Source: Globodera rostochiensis (lineage: Eukaryota > Nematoda > Chromadorea > Rhabditida > Heteroderidae). From it: DNA of 64,000 nt. The stretch is from the NCBI GenBank assembly GCA_018350325.1, contig JAEVLN010000029.1, positions 248,001 to 312,000 of the forward strand, in the 5' to 3' direction. Positions 55,025 to 64,000 of the stretch are shown one piece after another; positions within the stretch are counted from its first letter, which is position 1; each line of letters starts with the position of its first letter. The notes under the pieces were generated by a model. The model saw nothing but the letters and a program-made list of their open reading frames with translations. It was not told where the DNA came from and did not search any database. The position numbers and the translations under genes are program-made.

Positions 55025-56265
55025 AGCAATTTCAGAAACCAAAAGAGTCCTCATATAGAGGAAGTTTATACAAAGATGCAAAAAAATAAAACTAATTATA
55101 AGAAAAAGAATAAATAAAATATATTAAAACTTTAAATCTTTTAAAGCAACATTGAAATGACGATTGAAACCCAAATTTAAAAAATTTATCCCTGTTAAAG
55201 CCACCGTTATGTTTTTAATAATTAGGGTCGACATTCATTTTTTGCGAATAGGGAATCACGAGAAGCCTAAAAATAGCAAGTATTTTGAAAAATTTTACAA
55301 TTAGAGTGTTTCTTGAAATAAATGCAATTTTAGTCATTTTTCTTGAAAAAAATGCAGTATTTAGGCATTTTTCCGAAAATATTTGAAAGAAATTCAATAT
55401 TTCAAGCACTTTTTTCGAAAATTTGTTAAGAAAAATGCAAAGAAAATGAAAAATTACCCTCAAAAATCAAAATATTTTTCAAACCAAAAATGCACCCCTA
55501 AAAAATGACTTTTTTCTCTGACCAAAAATCCACACCCAAAGAACAATTTTCTTAAAATTTTTTATAAAATTTTCAAAAACTTAAAATACATTTACAATTA
55601 ATTGTAAGAGGGAAATTAATATAGAATGACAAATTTTGAAGGTTTTACGCATAAATTGAGTCCCTAGTAATCATAATTGATATTATATTGTGTGTAAAAA
55701 ATCTGACTTTAAAGCTGATAAATTATGTTATAAAAATATTTAAATTTTTATCCAATATTCATTCTTTTATAAAAAATACTTTAAATAACGAGTTGACAAG
55801 CGATGACAAAATAATAGGGAAAATGGCGGATTCATGCCCCAGAACACCGAACCAAACGCTAAATTATAAAAGGCACACAATAAATTTCATTATAAAATTA
55901 AAAAATAATTGCCCTTATGAAGAAAATTAAATTTTTTAATTTTTTTAATAAATAAACATAATTTTAAAATCGTTAATAATAATTATTGGGATTTGGATTT
56001 TGAAATTTTGGACCTAATCATATTTCATATTTTTGGGTTAAAAACTAAAGACTCAATAAGATTCTTAAATATAAAAATGTAATTCAAAAAGCACTGCAAA
56101 CGAAAAAAGAGCGCATCATGCAAAACTAAAAAAAGTAATCAAAATCACTTTATTAATGAGAAATCAGCGCATTAATCAATCATGTTAAAATTTAACTGAT
56201 CATAAAAACGACCCATTTTTACGAAATTTACAATTCTCGGTTAAAATAATTTAACTGCAATAAAA
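55025..56265. other. A-rich stretch with degenerate short repeats
   Basis: At 55,270-55,480 motifs such as AAATGCARTATTTNRGCATTTTTC recur about every 45 bp, strongly diverged. An 80-codon frame at 55,688-55,930 is Asn/Lys/Ile-rich apart from a MADSCPRTPNQT patch and is not convincing. Confidence 0.4.
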
Positions 56266-56267
56266 TA

Positions 56268-56413
56268 TAGGTATGCTCGCTGTCTCCTCCTGCTGATCGC
56301 CCACGCAGAAAAGCAGCAGCTGCCAGTGCAAATGAAGGAAAAAAATGTGACGAAAAATCCATCACCAAAAATGTTTAAAAATAAAGTAATAACAAGCTAT
56401 TGGTGAAACTTCG
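56268..56413 (+). CDS. Exon-like GC-rich island, two frames
   Basis: Right after AAATATAG (acceptor-like) one frame reads CSLSPPADRPRRKAAAASAN then EGKKCDEKSITKNV and TAA; the next frame reads RCLLLLIAHAEKQQLPVQMK and stays open to about 56,408. Shares TGTCTCCTCC and GCTGATCG with the reverse complement of the 50.46-kb island, and the SP-ADRP-RR reading is shared too. An exon family or a diverged repeat would both fit. Confidence 0.3.
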
Positions 56414-58318
56414 AAAATTGAGGTTATTACTTGAGTTTACTAAGCAAAGAGCTAAAAAATTTAATTATTTCAAGAACTAGCGTATTATATTTTATATCAA
56501 TTAAAAATTAACAATTAGTTAAAATCAACGTTTAAATACGAACTTCGAGATTATAATATTCATCCGAATTGAATCATTATTTAGTTGACCATTATTACAA
56601 TATTTATATTAAACTTAATTTATTTTTTATCAACTACAAATAATATAAGCAAAGCTATTAAAAATTTCAAAACTCATTAAAGCAAGCTACGAATTGATTC
56701 TATTTTCAAAAACCTAATTTCAGCAAACTTCTTAAATTAACAAATATTGCTTACAAAATTTTATCCCAACTGTAATTAAATAAAAAGCAAAAGCTCAGGA
56801 AAAAAGAATAAAATACGTGTAATTTGTGGATTGTTACAGAGAGATTTGAGACGCAATGCTCCGAATTTTGCGCGCTCCATTGAGCTGGGAATGGGAAAAA
56901 CTAAACAATTTCATCTATTGCTTTATCTTTCAAAAAAACCGACATTAACAAATACATTATAATTAAAATAATTAAAGAGAAAATTGGCATAAAAAATAAA
57001 TATATATTAAATGCTTTATTAATGATCCGATTACGAATATAAAGTCCGTGTAGTACTCACCTCATTCAGTTTAAAAAAAAAACTATTAAAACTTAATAAA
57101 TGTTAACAAAACAAAAAAATGCAAAATTATAGACCAGATTCGTAAGAGATTTTATGGTGTTAAATTAAGAAGCATCTTGAACGGCTTTTTGAGTTAATAA
57201 ACAACAGAAATTAAAAAAGCTAGCACAGAAAACGGATCATTTATTACTGTTTAAAATATCATTTATATGCTCAGAAAAAACTTGCTTTGAAAAATTCTTT
57301 TAATTTTCATTAATTAAATTAAAATGATTAATTATTATTGGACCAATAATTTATTAGGTATTTATATTCTTTATTGGTTTAGCCTATATATTAGTTTTTA
57401 TTTTATCGTGAGTTAATAATTTGAGTACGTTTGTAAGTTAAAAAGTGTTTGGCACAGTATTTGCCATCTTGCATGGTTGCTTTTTTCTTAACAAGCAAAA
57501 GGGAAAAAATACATTTTCAATAATCGATTATTGTAGAAAAATATTAAAAAGTACAAATAAAATAATAATAATTAGAAACTTGAAATTTTTAACAAAAAAC
57601 AAAGAAAAAAATATAGAACTAAAGCAAGAGCTGTTAGAGTAAGTTTATTTTGAATCTTTACCGGAGATTACAACTGGCTAATAAGATCAGATAATTTATC
57701 ATTGTCATTATATGTATAATAAAACCAACTACATAAAAGGTGATATATTTGCAAGTGAAAATGCAAACGTTTAAACCGTTCTACCAGAGCAAAGGATTGC
57801 TCACAAGAGCAGAGATTTTTAAAAAATAAATTCATTATCACAGTTATAAAAAGATGGTACGCAACAAACAATTCAAAAATGTTACAATAATGTAAAAAAA
57901 CAATGCATTTGCAAATAATCATTCCTACATATTCACATTCGTTTTTTTTTAATCGGCAACTGCCAATCATTTATCTCATTTTAGCCAACAAACAGCAGGT
58001 TAGGTTTAATAACAGAAAGCGCAACGGTTCGAATAATTTACTTTGCAATTAATCTGATCGCACATTTGAATACAGACGCGGATGCGCAACATAACATAAA
58101 GAAAACGATTACTTAATATTTCTTTCAAATAAAATAATGAGAGAAAATGCAAAAACTTTTGAACACTTTAAATTCAAATCATTTTTTTTTGATGCGCTTA
58201 ACTATTCAGAGGAGTATTTTGGGGGGTTTTTCTATTTTCAGTACAAAAATGTTCAACATGTTCGCCGATCAAGCATTTGCCATTTTTCGCAGACCAAAAA
58301 AGGCATTTTAAAAAATTG
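56414..58318. other. A-rich noncoding stretch
   Basis: No gene supported; frames at 57,445-57,642 and 57,668-57,970 lack any distinguishing signal. Confidence 0.5.
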
Positions 58319-58640
58319 AATGTTCTCATCTGCTTTCTTTTCTCTCTTTCTTTGCTTTCATCTTTTGCTTTATTAGCCTCTTCTTTTTTATTGCTTTCTT
58401 TTCTCTCTCTTTATCTGCTCTCATCATTTGCCTTCATCCTCCCTCCCCCCACCCTCTTCTGCCCATTTCTTTCTTTTCTCTCTTTCTCTGTTCACAGCTT
58501 TATTTTTCGTTCACTTCTCCCTATTTCTCTGCGCTCACCATGAATATAGCACATCCTTCGATTAGCACCGTGACAGACCTTTCTCCGCACAACCACACCC
58601 ATTCATTCATTTTTTCATTCAATTTACATCGACAATGTAG
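58319..58640 (+). mobile_element. CT-rich minisatellite element, copy 4
   Basis: Units such as TTTCTTTTCTCTCTTTCTCT and GTTCACAGCTTTATTTTTCG, then the family terminus: GATTAGCACCGTGACAGACC, TTTCTCCGCACAACCACACC, a CATTCATTC run and TTTACATCGACAA. No nested MITE: the CACAGCTTTATTTTTCG context is intact at the position where copy 1 is interrupted. Confidence 0.75.
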
Positions 58641-58679
58641 TTTGTTTGGCGTCTATTGCAAAAGGAACCAAAAAATGGT

Positions 58680-58805
58680 GTTGGCAAATGGTAACTGTAA
58701 CGGTACAAACCGGTAATTCCCTTATCGCTTTATTAACGTGTGTTGTTCATAAAACGATTGGTAACAGTAAGCCGGTAAATTTACCGGTTTTTACCGTCAA
58801 ATAAA
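58680..58805. repeat. CCGGTA foldback with 16-bp perfect palindrome
   Basis: GGTAACTGTAACGG and GGTAACAGTAAGCCGG flank the element; CCGGTAAATTTACCGG at 58,772-58,787 is a perfect palindrome. Confidence 0.7.
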
Positions 58806-58849
58806 TGTTAGTAAAATCCCGGTAGACTGGAGACTAGACAAAAGGTCGC

Positions 58850-58915
58850 CCGACAAAATGTCCCCCAACAGCATTTCCCCTCCGACAAAATGTCTCCCCA
58901 AAATGTCTCTTTAAT
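58850..58915 (+). repeat. GACAAAATGTCnCCC short tandem repeat
   Basis: GACAAAATGTCCCCC, then GACAAAATGTCTCCCC, then AAAATGTCTCTTTAA. The last block recurs as AGAATGTCTCTTTAA at about 62,985. Confidence 0.7.
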
Positions 58916-59069
58916 AATATAGGTAACACATTTTTCTCCATTGCCTCGTCAATAGGCCAATATAAAAAAACCCCTTTTAATTAATTATTGATTAAAAATC
59001 AATTATCTTTATTTACGGAAATTTTGATCATGCCCAGAAACGAAATGGCTCTAATCATATATACACCAA

Positions 59070-59235
59070 TCGACTCCACTTAGGCCTAACGCACGAATCT
59101 GCAAAATTTTGATACACTAATTTGTCGATAGTAATAAAAATTGAGAATTGGTTTTAAATAGGTTAAAATTTTTGAAAATTAAGGAAAACCGCTTTTTTTC
59201 AAGTAGCTCCAAAGCCGGATAGAACTGGGGAAAAG
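59070..59235 (-). repeat. Relative of the MITE flank family (reversed)
   Basis: Read on minus: CGGTTTTCCTTAATTTTCAA.., CAATTTTTATTACTATCGAC, then GCGTTAGGCCTAAG. It matches the flank at 53.8 kb and the segment at 62.27-62.46 kb in order and spacing, strongly diverged. Confidence 0.5.
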
Positions 59236-59707
59236 TTATCAAATTCTATTTAAAAATAATTAAAATAAATCAACAAAAATAATACTTTTATCTAAAAAAA
59301 ATTTAATGAGATAATATTTTTTAAATGATACATTAAATATTGTCTATAATGTATTATAATAATCTCATTTAAAAATAATTGAGATATCTTGATAACTTAA
59401 AAGTAATTGGTATATTTATAGTTTATGAATAAACAAAGAAAAATAATATATCTACAAAATCCGTACTTATTTGAAGTGTTCTATATTTATCAATTTATTC
59501 TAAACAGGGTTGACTCGCCAAAATGATATTAAAAATATTAAAACAAAAAATATATATTATTAATTAAAAAAAATAAAATAGGCAAAATTACGAATCATGT
59601 TGCTGATAATCAGCATCGATCAATTATAAAGGAGCTGCATTTTTAAAACTTTGTTAAAAAGCATATAGAATATTATCGAATAAACTTAAGTTGACATCAA
59701 TCTAAAG
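59236..59707. other. A-rich noncoding stretch
   Basis: No supported feature. Confidence 0.5.
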
Positions 59708-59841
59708 ATGGTTAACGCCTCTCCCGTCGTAGGACTGCAGGCTTCGACGTTGAGAAATTGCGCCGACGTTATACAGAACTGTCTTTGCCTAAAGCAAATT
59801 TTGTCTCGATCTATTGTAATAAAATAAATTTAAAAAAACAT
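59708..59841 (+). CDS. GC-richer island, two open frames
   Basis: ATG 59708 opens 39 codons (MVNASPVVGLQASTLRNCAD). The next frame is open across the same DNA and encodes RLSRRRTAGFDVEKLRRRYT then ELSLPKANF, which looks more like a folded domain. Upstream of the frame at 59,934 in the same orientation. No splice sites stand out. No family recognised. Confidence 0.25.
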
Positions 59842-59933
59842 TGCTTGAACGAAAGCAATATAAAATTAAAAATATGTAGACTTTTCTTCTGAGAATCAAA
59901 TCCTGAAACTGAGTTCAAATCAATGGCAAAAGA

Positions 59934-60161
59934 GTGTCACTTTGGAACCGAAAAATTGCAATAGGTGGACAGCGCGACGTCAAATTATGCAACCGATTAT
60001 CCACGGTAAAAACGAAGTTTAAATTAAAATGTGAGATTATTAAAAAAAAGAATAATGGAAAGGGTCATAAAGTTATTAACAAAATCATGTTCAAGTATCC
60101 TCGCCTGCCTTGCGTAGTCGATAAGATTTTTGGCGGCAGCAGATTCGGCAAACGTTTATAA
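59934..60161 (+). CDS. 75-codon frame with PAZ-like KYPRLPCVV motif
   Basis: ATG 59934 to TAA at 60,159-60,161, on the stop-rich strand. Residues 1-35 are basic with VKLCNRLSTVKTKFKLKCEI; a Lys/Asn/Gly stretch follows; then FKYPRLPCVVDKIFGG. In Argonaute PAZ domains a conserved segment has the form (L/F)xYPxLPC(L/V), preceded by a basic strand and a short charged linker, and the order here agrees. The remainder of PAZ and PIWI is not visible, so at best this is one exon or a relic. The motif is only nine residues; this is inference and needs a profile search. Confidence 0.3.
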   Translation: MSLWNRKIAIGGQRDVKLCNRLSTVKTKFKLKCEIIKKKNNGKGHKVINKIMFKYPRLPCVVDKIFGGSRFGKRL

Positions 60162-62265
60162 ATTTTATCCGATTGAGCTTTTAATAATTAAATCATTAAT
60201 AATTCAAAAACACCAACTTAATTAATTAATTGGATTTATGTACTCTGTATACACAAGGTATACAGCTATAAAAAAAACAATAAATCTGTTTTTGCCAAAA
60301 AATGTTTAAATGAAAACACCAACAAAATATTAAATTAATTTATAAAGAAACAAATTTATGTTAATATTTATTATGCAATTTATTACTTAGCTGAGGAATA
60401 CATGATAATTGAAGAGCTAAAGATTAAGTTTATAAAATATATACATAACTAACAAAGAAATGCTAAAAGTTTCTTAAGCAATAAACTTTCTCACAAGCAA
60501 ATTTAAAATCATATCGGACCAATACAAATTTTAATTATAATATACAATCTGTGCTTTATTACATAAGTTTTTAACAAATAAAATGCTTGTTATAAAGCGT
60601 AAATGTTTTTAAGCCAAAATAAATCCTTGGCTCGTTTTTAAATTATCATTAAACTTTAATAAATAAAGCCTATTGAATAATAAAGGTTCTAAATTTTGAA
60701 TTTTATAAAACTATCTAATATTAATTATCTTTTGAGAAAGAAGCCTCACTATTAATTGAATATATTATATATTTAAACAGATGCACATTTATACTATCTG
60801 ATAATCAAATTTTTAATATGTTTATTTGTTAATGCAAATAAAAAGCATTACTTTTGCGAAAAAGACTTAAACCAATTAAAAAAAGTTTTCCAGTGAACGT
60901 AAATTACAATTTATTGAAAATTTAAATGTATTCCGTAATAATATAAATGCGGGCATCAATGCAGAAGTTTTTTTTTCTTATAATACATTATCATAATTAA
61001 AAATTTTGAAGTTTTTTAAACTAAATGATAATTTGTAATTAAATCAGACTTTAATTTTAATCTCATTTATTTTCATATTCACTGCTGCAGCCGTCAACAT
61101 GAGCCGCAATTATTTATTTTTATCACTTAAATATAAGAATATAAAAAATTAGAACTAAAGAACAAATTTAATTTTTTCACAAAGCCTTCGGCAACATTAA
61201 TTTATACATAGCATTAATGCCAAGAGAGACATACACAAAACAAATTATTACTTGAGTAAAAATAAATCTTTGGTTAACCATAAACTTCATTTTCTGCAAA
61301 GATACAAATATTAATAGATTAAAAATAAGGCTCCAATGCAAAACAGAACAGTTTGACAATTGAAAAGTATAAAAAAATTAGATTTTTTTTTATGTGAATT
61401 AAAATAGAATCGGGCGTATTGACTGAATACAAATTAAAAAAATGTAATATTTAAAATGAATAAATAACAAAGAACAAAATCAAATTAAAATAATAAATAT
61501 TAAAAATATTCATAAAAAAATTTACAATTACATATTATCAATTTCTGATGCTTATTTTCGAAAATGGAGAAGAATCTATGCTGGATATCGTCTCGCGGAG
61601 AATTTGATGGACAACGTCGTGTGTTTTCTAACCAAAAAGTTAAAAAATAATAATTGCTACATAATTAAACAAACTAATTAATTATAAGCACTTAGTCCAA
61701 AAAAATTTTTGTGAAGGTTATTCAAATTTTATTTATAAATTATTAATATAAAAATAAACACTGCTATTAAAATCAATTAAAATTAATACTGTAATATAGC
61801 TTGATAATCAAAAAAATTGAAAATCTTTTTGCACATTTTCTAAAATAAAATGATTCAAGATGATAAAATTAAAGTTAAACAAATTAATGAATTGTCATGG
61901 AATGAATTAAGAATTTAAGAAGCAAATTTATTGGATCAATTTACGAATATTCTTAAAAAGAGTAATTAAACTTAAAATAAAGAAGATCTAAAAAATAATA
62001 GAATCAGCTGGCTAAAGAGCTTATGGGCGCATTGATCACGATCAGGCTCATCTGTTTACTAAAATAAAAAGCTTCAACTCTTAAAGCGCAATCAAAATTT
62101 TGAATTACTACTCCATTGATAATTGTTTTGTTTTCTCATTATTACAAACATTTTCGTGTATTTTTTGAAGATTTAAACCTTTTGGGGTTGATACATAAAT
62201 TATTTTTCACGTTTTTCAATTTTGGAAAAATGGTTCAATTCGAGTTTGTGGGTAAATTCTAAAAC
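60162..62265. other. A-rich noncoding stretch
   Basis: No supported feature. A GC-richer patch at 61,560-61,630 has stops in all frames within about 25 codons. Confidence 0.5.
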
Positions 62266-62269
62266 CCGA

Positions 62270-62465
62270 GCTCATATTCGTGCTCTACGCTTATTTTTAC
62301 CGTAGAAAACCTTTAATTTTTTTTACGTCTGAATTCCAATTCTAAAGGATGTCCGTTTTTCCATAATTTTCAAAAAATCTAATCAAATAACAAATCGATT
62401 TACATTCTCAATTTTTATTTTCTATTGACGAATTCGTAATCAACCATAAAAAGTCTAAATAGACA
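62270..62465 (+). repeat. Relative of the MITE flank family
   Basis: ATAATTTTCAAAAAATC.., then CTCAATTTTTATTTTCTATT, GACGAATTCGTA and CATAAAAAGTCTA. Same order as 53,785-53,890 and the reverse of 59.1 kb. Confidence 0.5.
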
Positions 62466-62502
62466 TAAATTTTGTAAGCAAAAGAGCCTTATGTCGAGCA
62501 TG

Positions 62503-62875
62503 CTAAGAAGACCCCCCATACCGGGGTGCACACGCAAAACATCGGAAGACTGGCGTTAGGCTAAGCGACGTAACAAGGTGTTGTGAAAATGTAAATTGAA
62601 CTTTCAACATTTTGTTCGAATTCGGGTCAGGCATTTGCAATCGGTTAAAACGGAGGTCATATTCGAATTCTTCGCCTCCGAAAACTTTTGGGGCCACATT
62701 TCTGCCTTAAAAACATTTTTTTGTTGACACAAAACCCAAATGTACCGCTTCCCCAACAATCCCAACCTTTTGGACCAAAAAAAACCTTAAGCATTAAACA
62801 TAATAACACACCTTGAGGAATCATTTTAAAAGTTGAACCTGGAAACAACAGATCAATTAAACGCCGGTTGAACAA
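62503..62875 (-). pseudogene. Two overlapping minus frames, possible frameshifted relic
   Basis: ATG 62875 opens 72 codons (KVFFGPKGWDCWGSGTFGFC then FLRQKCGPKSF); in another register ATG 62697 opens 64 codons (MAPKVFGGEEFEYDLRFNRL then QMPDPNSNKMLKVQFTFSQH). They overlap by about 40 bp, where CGPK and APK would coincide after a one-base shift, so a single frame of about 120 codons with one frameshift is possible. AAGGCAG upstream of the second could instead be an acceptor. About 40% GC. The minus strand is T-rich, which favours long frames. No family recognised. Confidence 0.3.
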
Positions 62876-64000
62876 GACGATTTAAAATTATGACACACGA
62901 ATTTTAAATATTAATTTAGTATATATATTAAAATGATCTAATTTTTAATGGTTAAAAAATTTGAAAGTAAATTTTAAATTTGCTAGAATGTCTCTTTAAT
63001 TCAAACTTCAATATTGGATAAAAGAATAGTCAAAATCAATAAAAAGATTTTTAATATTTAATGAATAAAATTTAAAATCAATAAAATTTTAACAAATATA
63101 GAAAATATAAAATGTGTAAAAAAGAACTCTTATATATATCACGTTTAACAAAACCAATGTATTACTAATTAATTGTAAATTAATATTAAAGCAAAACCAT
63201 CAAATGTTTGCAAAACTAAATATTAATCAGAAACAGCAAAAATTCAATGCGGATTTCGTTATACTGGTGGGTATGCTCTAGAATTACATAAGAAGATAAA
63301 AGTTTAAAAAGAAATAAAAAATAAACACGAGCTTTGAGTCAAATGACACTCTCCGGTGCTGAGGTTTAGTTTTTAAATCAATTATTTAAATTGTTTAAAT
63401 AAAACAATGGATTTTTAAATCGAACTAACCTGCAAAATCTAATGGTTCCTGGAATCCTTAAAACCCGAATGCATAGTGAAATAGTGTTGGTCTGGCACAG
63501 ACATCAACGAAGGATCACAGTATGCAGGGCGGTTGAGTGTTAGCAAAAAAAAAATATAAATTATTATTAAAACCAAGATTAGAACTTATTTATTTTAAAA
63601 GAGATTTTTTAAACAATATACTCAAAAAAATATAACCAAAAGCTAAAATTTATAACACATAGAAAATAAATAAAAGTACGTAAACATATTTCTTTGAAAT
63701 TAAGTTGCCAAAAAGTTTGACTGAAATATATATATCCAATCTTAAAAAATACAAAAATTAATTTCTTACTTCTCGAAGAGCGATTTTGCACCAAAATATG
63801 GCGGTTTATATTATTATCAAATAAAATAACATAATATAAAATGGGATAGTAAAGATGTTAATTTATTTATTTAAATTAATATAAATAATTAAAATTTAAA
63901 AGTTTAATTGCAATTTCTACGAATTATTTATTTGTATTTAAATATTATCTGAAATCTCCAGTTTAGTTATTTTTAGTTAGTTTAAAATTAAAAAATGTTT
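62876..64000. other. A-rich noncoding stretch to window end
   Basis: No supported feature; a GC-richer patch at 63,475-63,540 has no usable frame. Confidence 0.5.

Noticed and set aside
15383..55029. Long minus-strand frames in A-rich domains (e.g. 15,383-15,667; 20,260-20,565; 54,658-55,029) as genes
   Set aside because: The minus strand is T-rich there, which lowers stop-codon frequency; frames of about 100 codons rich in F, L, I and Y are expected by chance.
1..64000. CRISPR array, operons or prokaryotic origin
   Set aside because: No regularly spaced identical repeats with unique spacers, no dense coding, no ribosome binding sites; repeats and introns look eukaryotic.

Overview
This window is AT-rich eukaryotic DNA (roughly three quarters A+T by eye) with almost no conventional gene content. 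There are no operons, Shine-Dalgarno sites, rRNA or standard tRNA genes, or CRISPR arrays. The longest ATG-to-stop frame is 141 codons and lies in a repeat. The repeat content (LTR, palindromic MITEs, tRNA-headed short elements, minisatellites, homopolymer C and G tracts) points to an invertebrate-like or other small eukaryotic nuclear genome. A nematode is possible (TTTTCAG and TTTTTAG acceptor-like sites), but the sequence does not prove it.

Layout. 0-1.1 kb is weakly T-rich, with a degenerate repeat at the edge. 1.1-21.5 kb is A-rich on the + strand. It holds a CT-rich element with a palindromic MITE inside it (1.8-2.5 kb), a second MITE family (7.4 kb), a G-rich minisatellite (8.9 kb), a dispersed duplication (13.1/14.9 kb) and a string of short GC-richer islands with open frames. 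21.5-31.45 kb is T-rich on the + strand and contains inverted relatives of sequences at 42-43 kb. 31.45-47.4 kb is A-rich again. It holds two CT-rich elements, a complete solo LTR with a 5-bp target-site duplication (33,294-34,051), a tandem duplication of a tRNA-headed repeat (34.4-35.9 kb), and a 1.8-kb segment bounded by direct repeats that carries a 32-C tract and a 16-G tract. 47.4-51.2 kb is T-rich with a 0.4-kb tandem duplication. 51.2-64 kb is A-rich with a 41-bp array, a tRNA-headed repeat, the second MITE copy, several exon-like frames (53.9-55.0 kb), another CT-rich element and a frame with a PAZ-like motif (60.1 kb).

Genes. I cannot identify any complete gene. The coding candidates are exon-sized open frames in GC-richer islands, sometimes beside plausible splice sites. 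On an A-rich strand with about 9% stop codons, several frames of 50-75 codons are expected by chance, and several islands are open in two or three frames. Confidence is therefore kept low. The better cases are 53,915-54,100, 54,132-54,362, 59,934-60,161, 4,895-5,229, 11,927-12,206 (minus, disrupted), 14,117-14,295 and 39,242-39,328. Whether they are exons of long-intron genes or relics cannot be settled from sequence alone.

The most striking large-scale feature is the sharp alternation of A-rich and T-rich strand domains. Most repeat pairs follow it: direct within a domain type, inverted between types.
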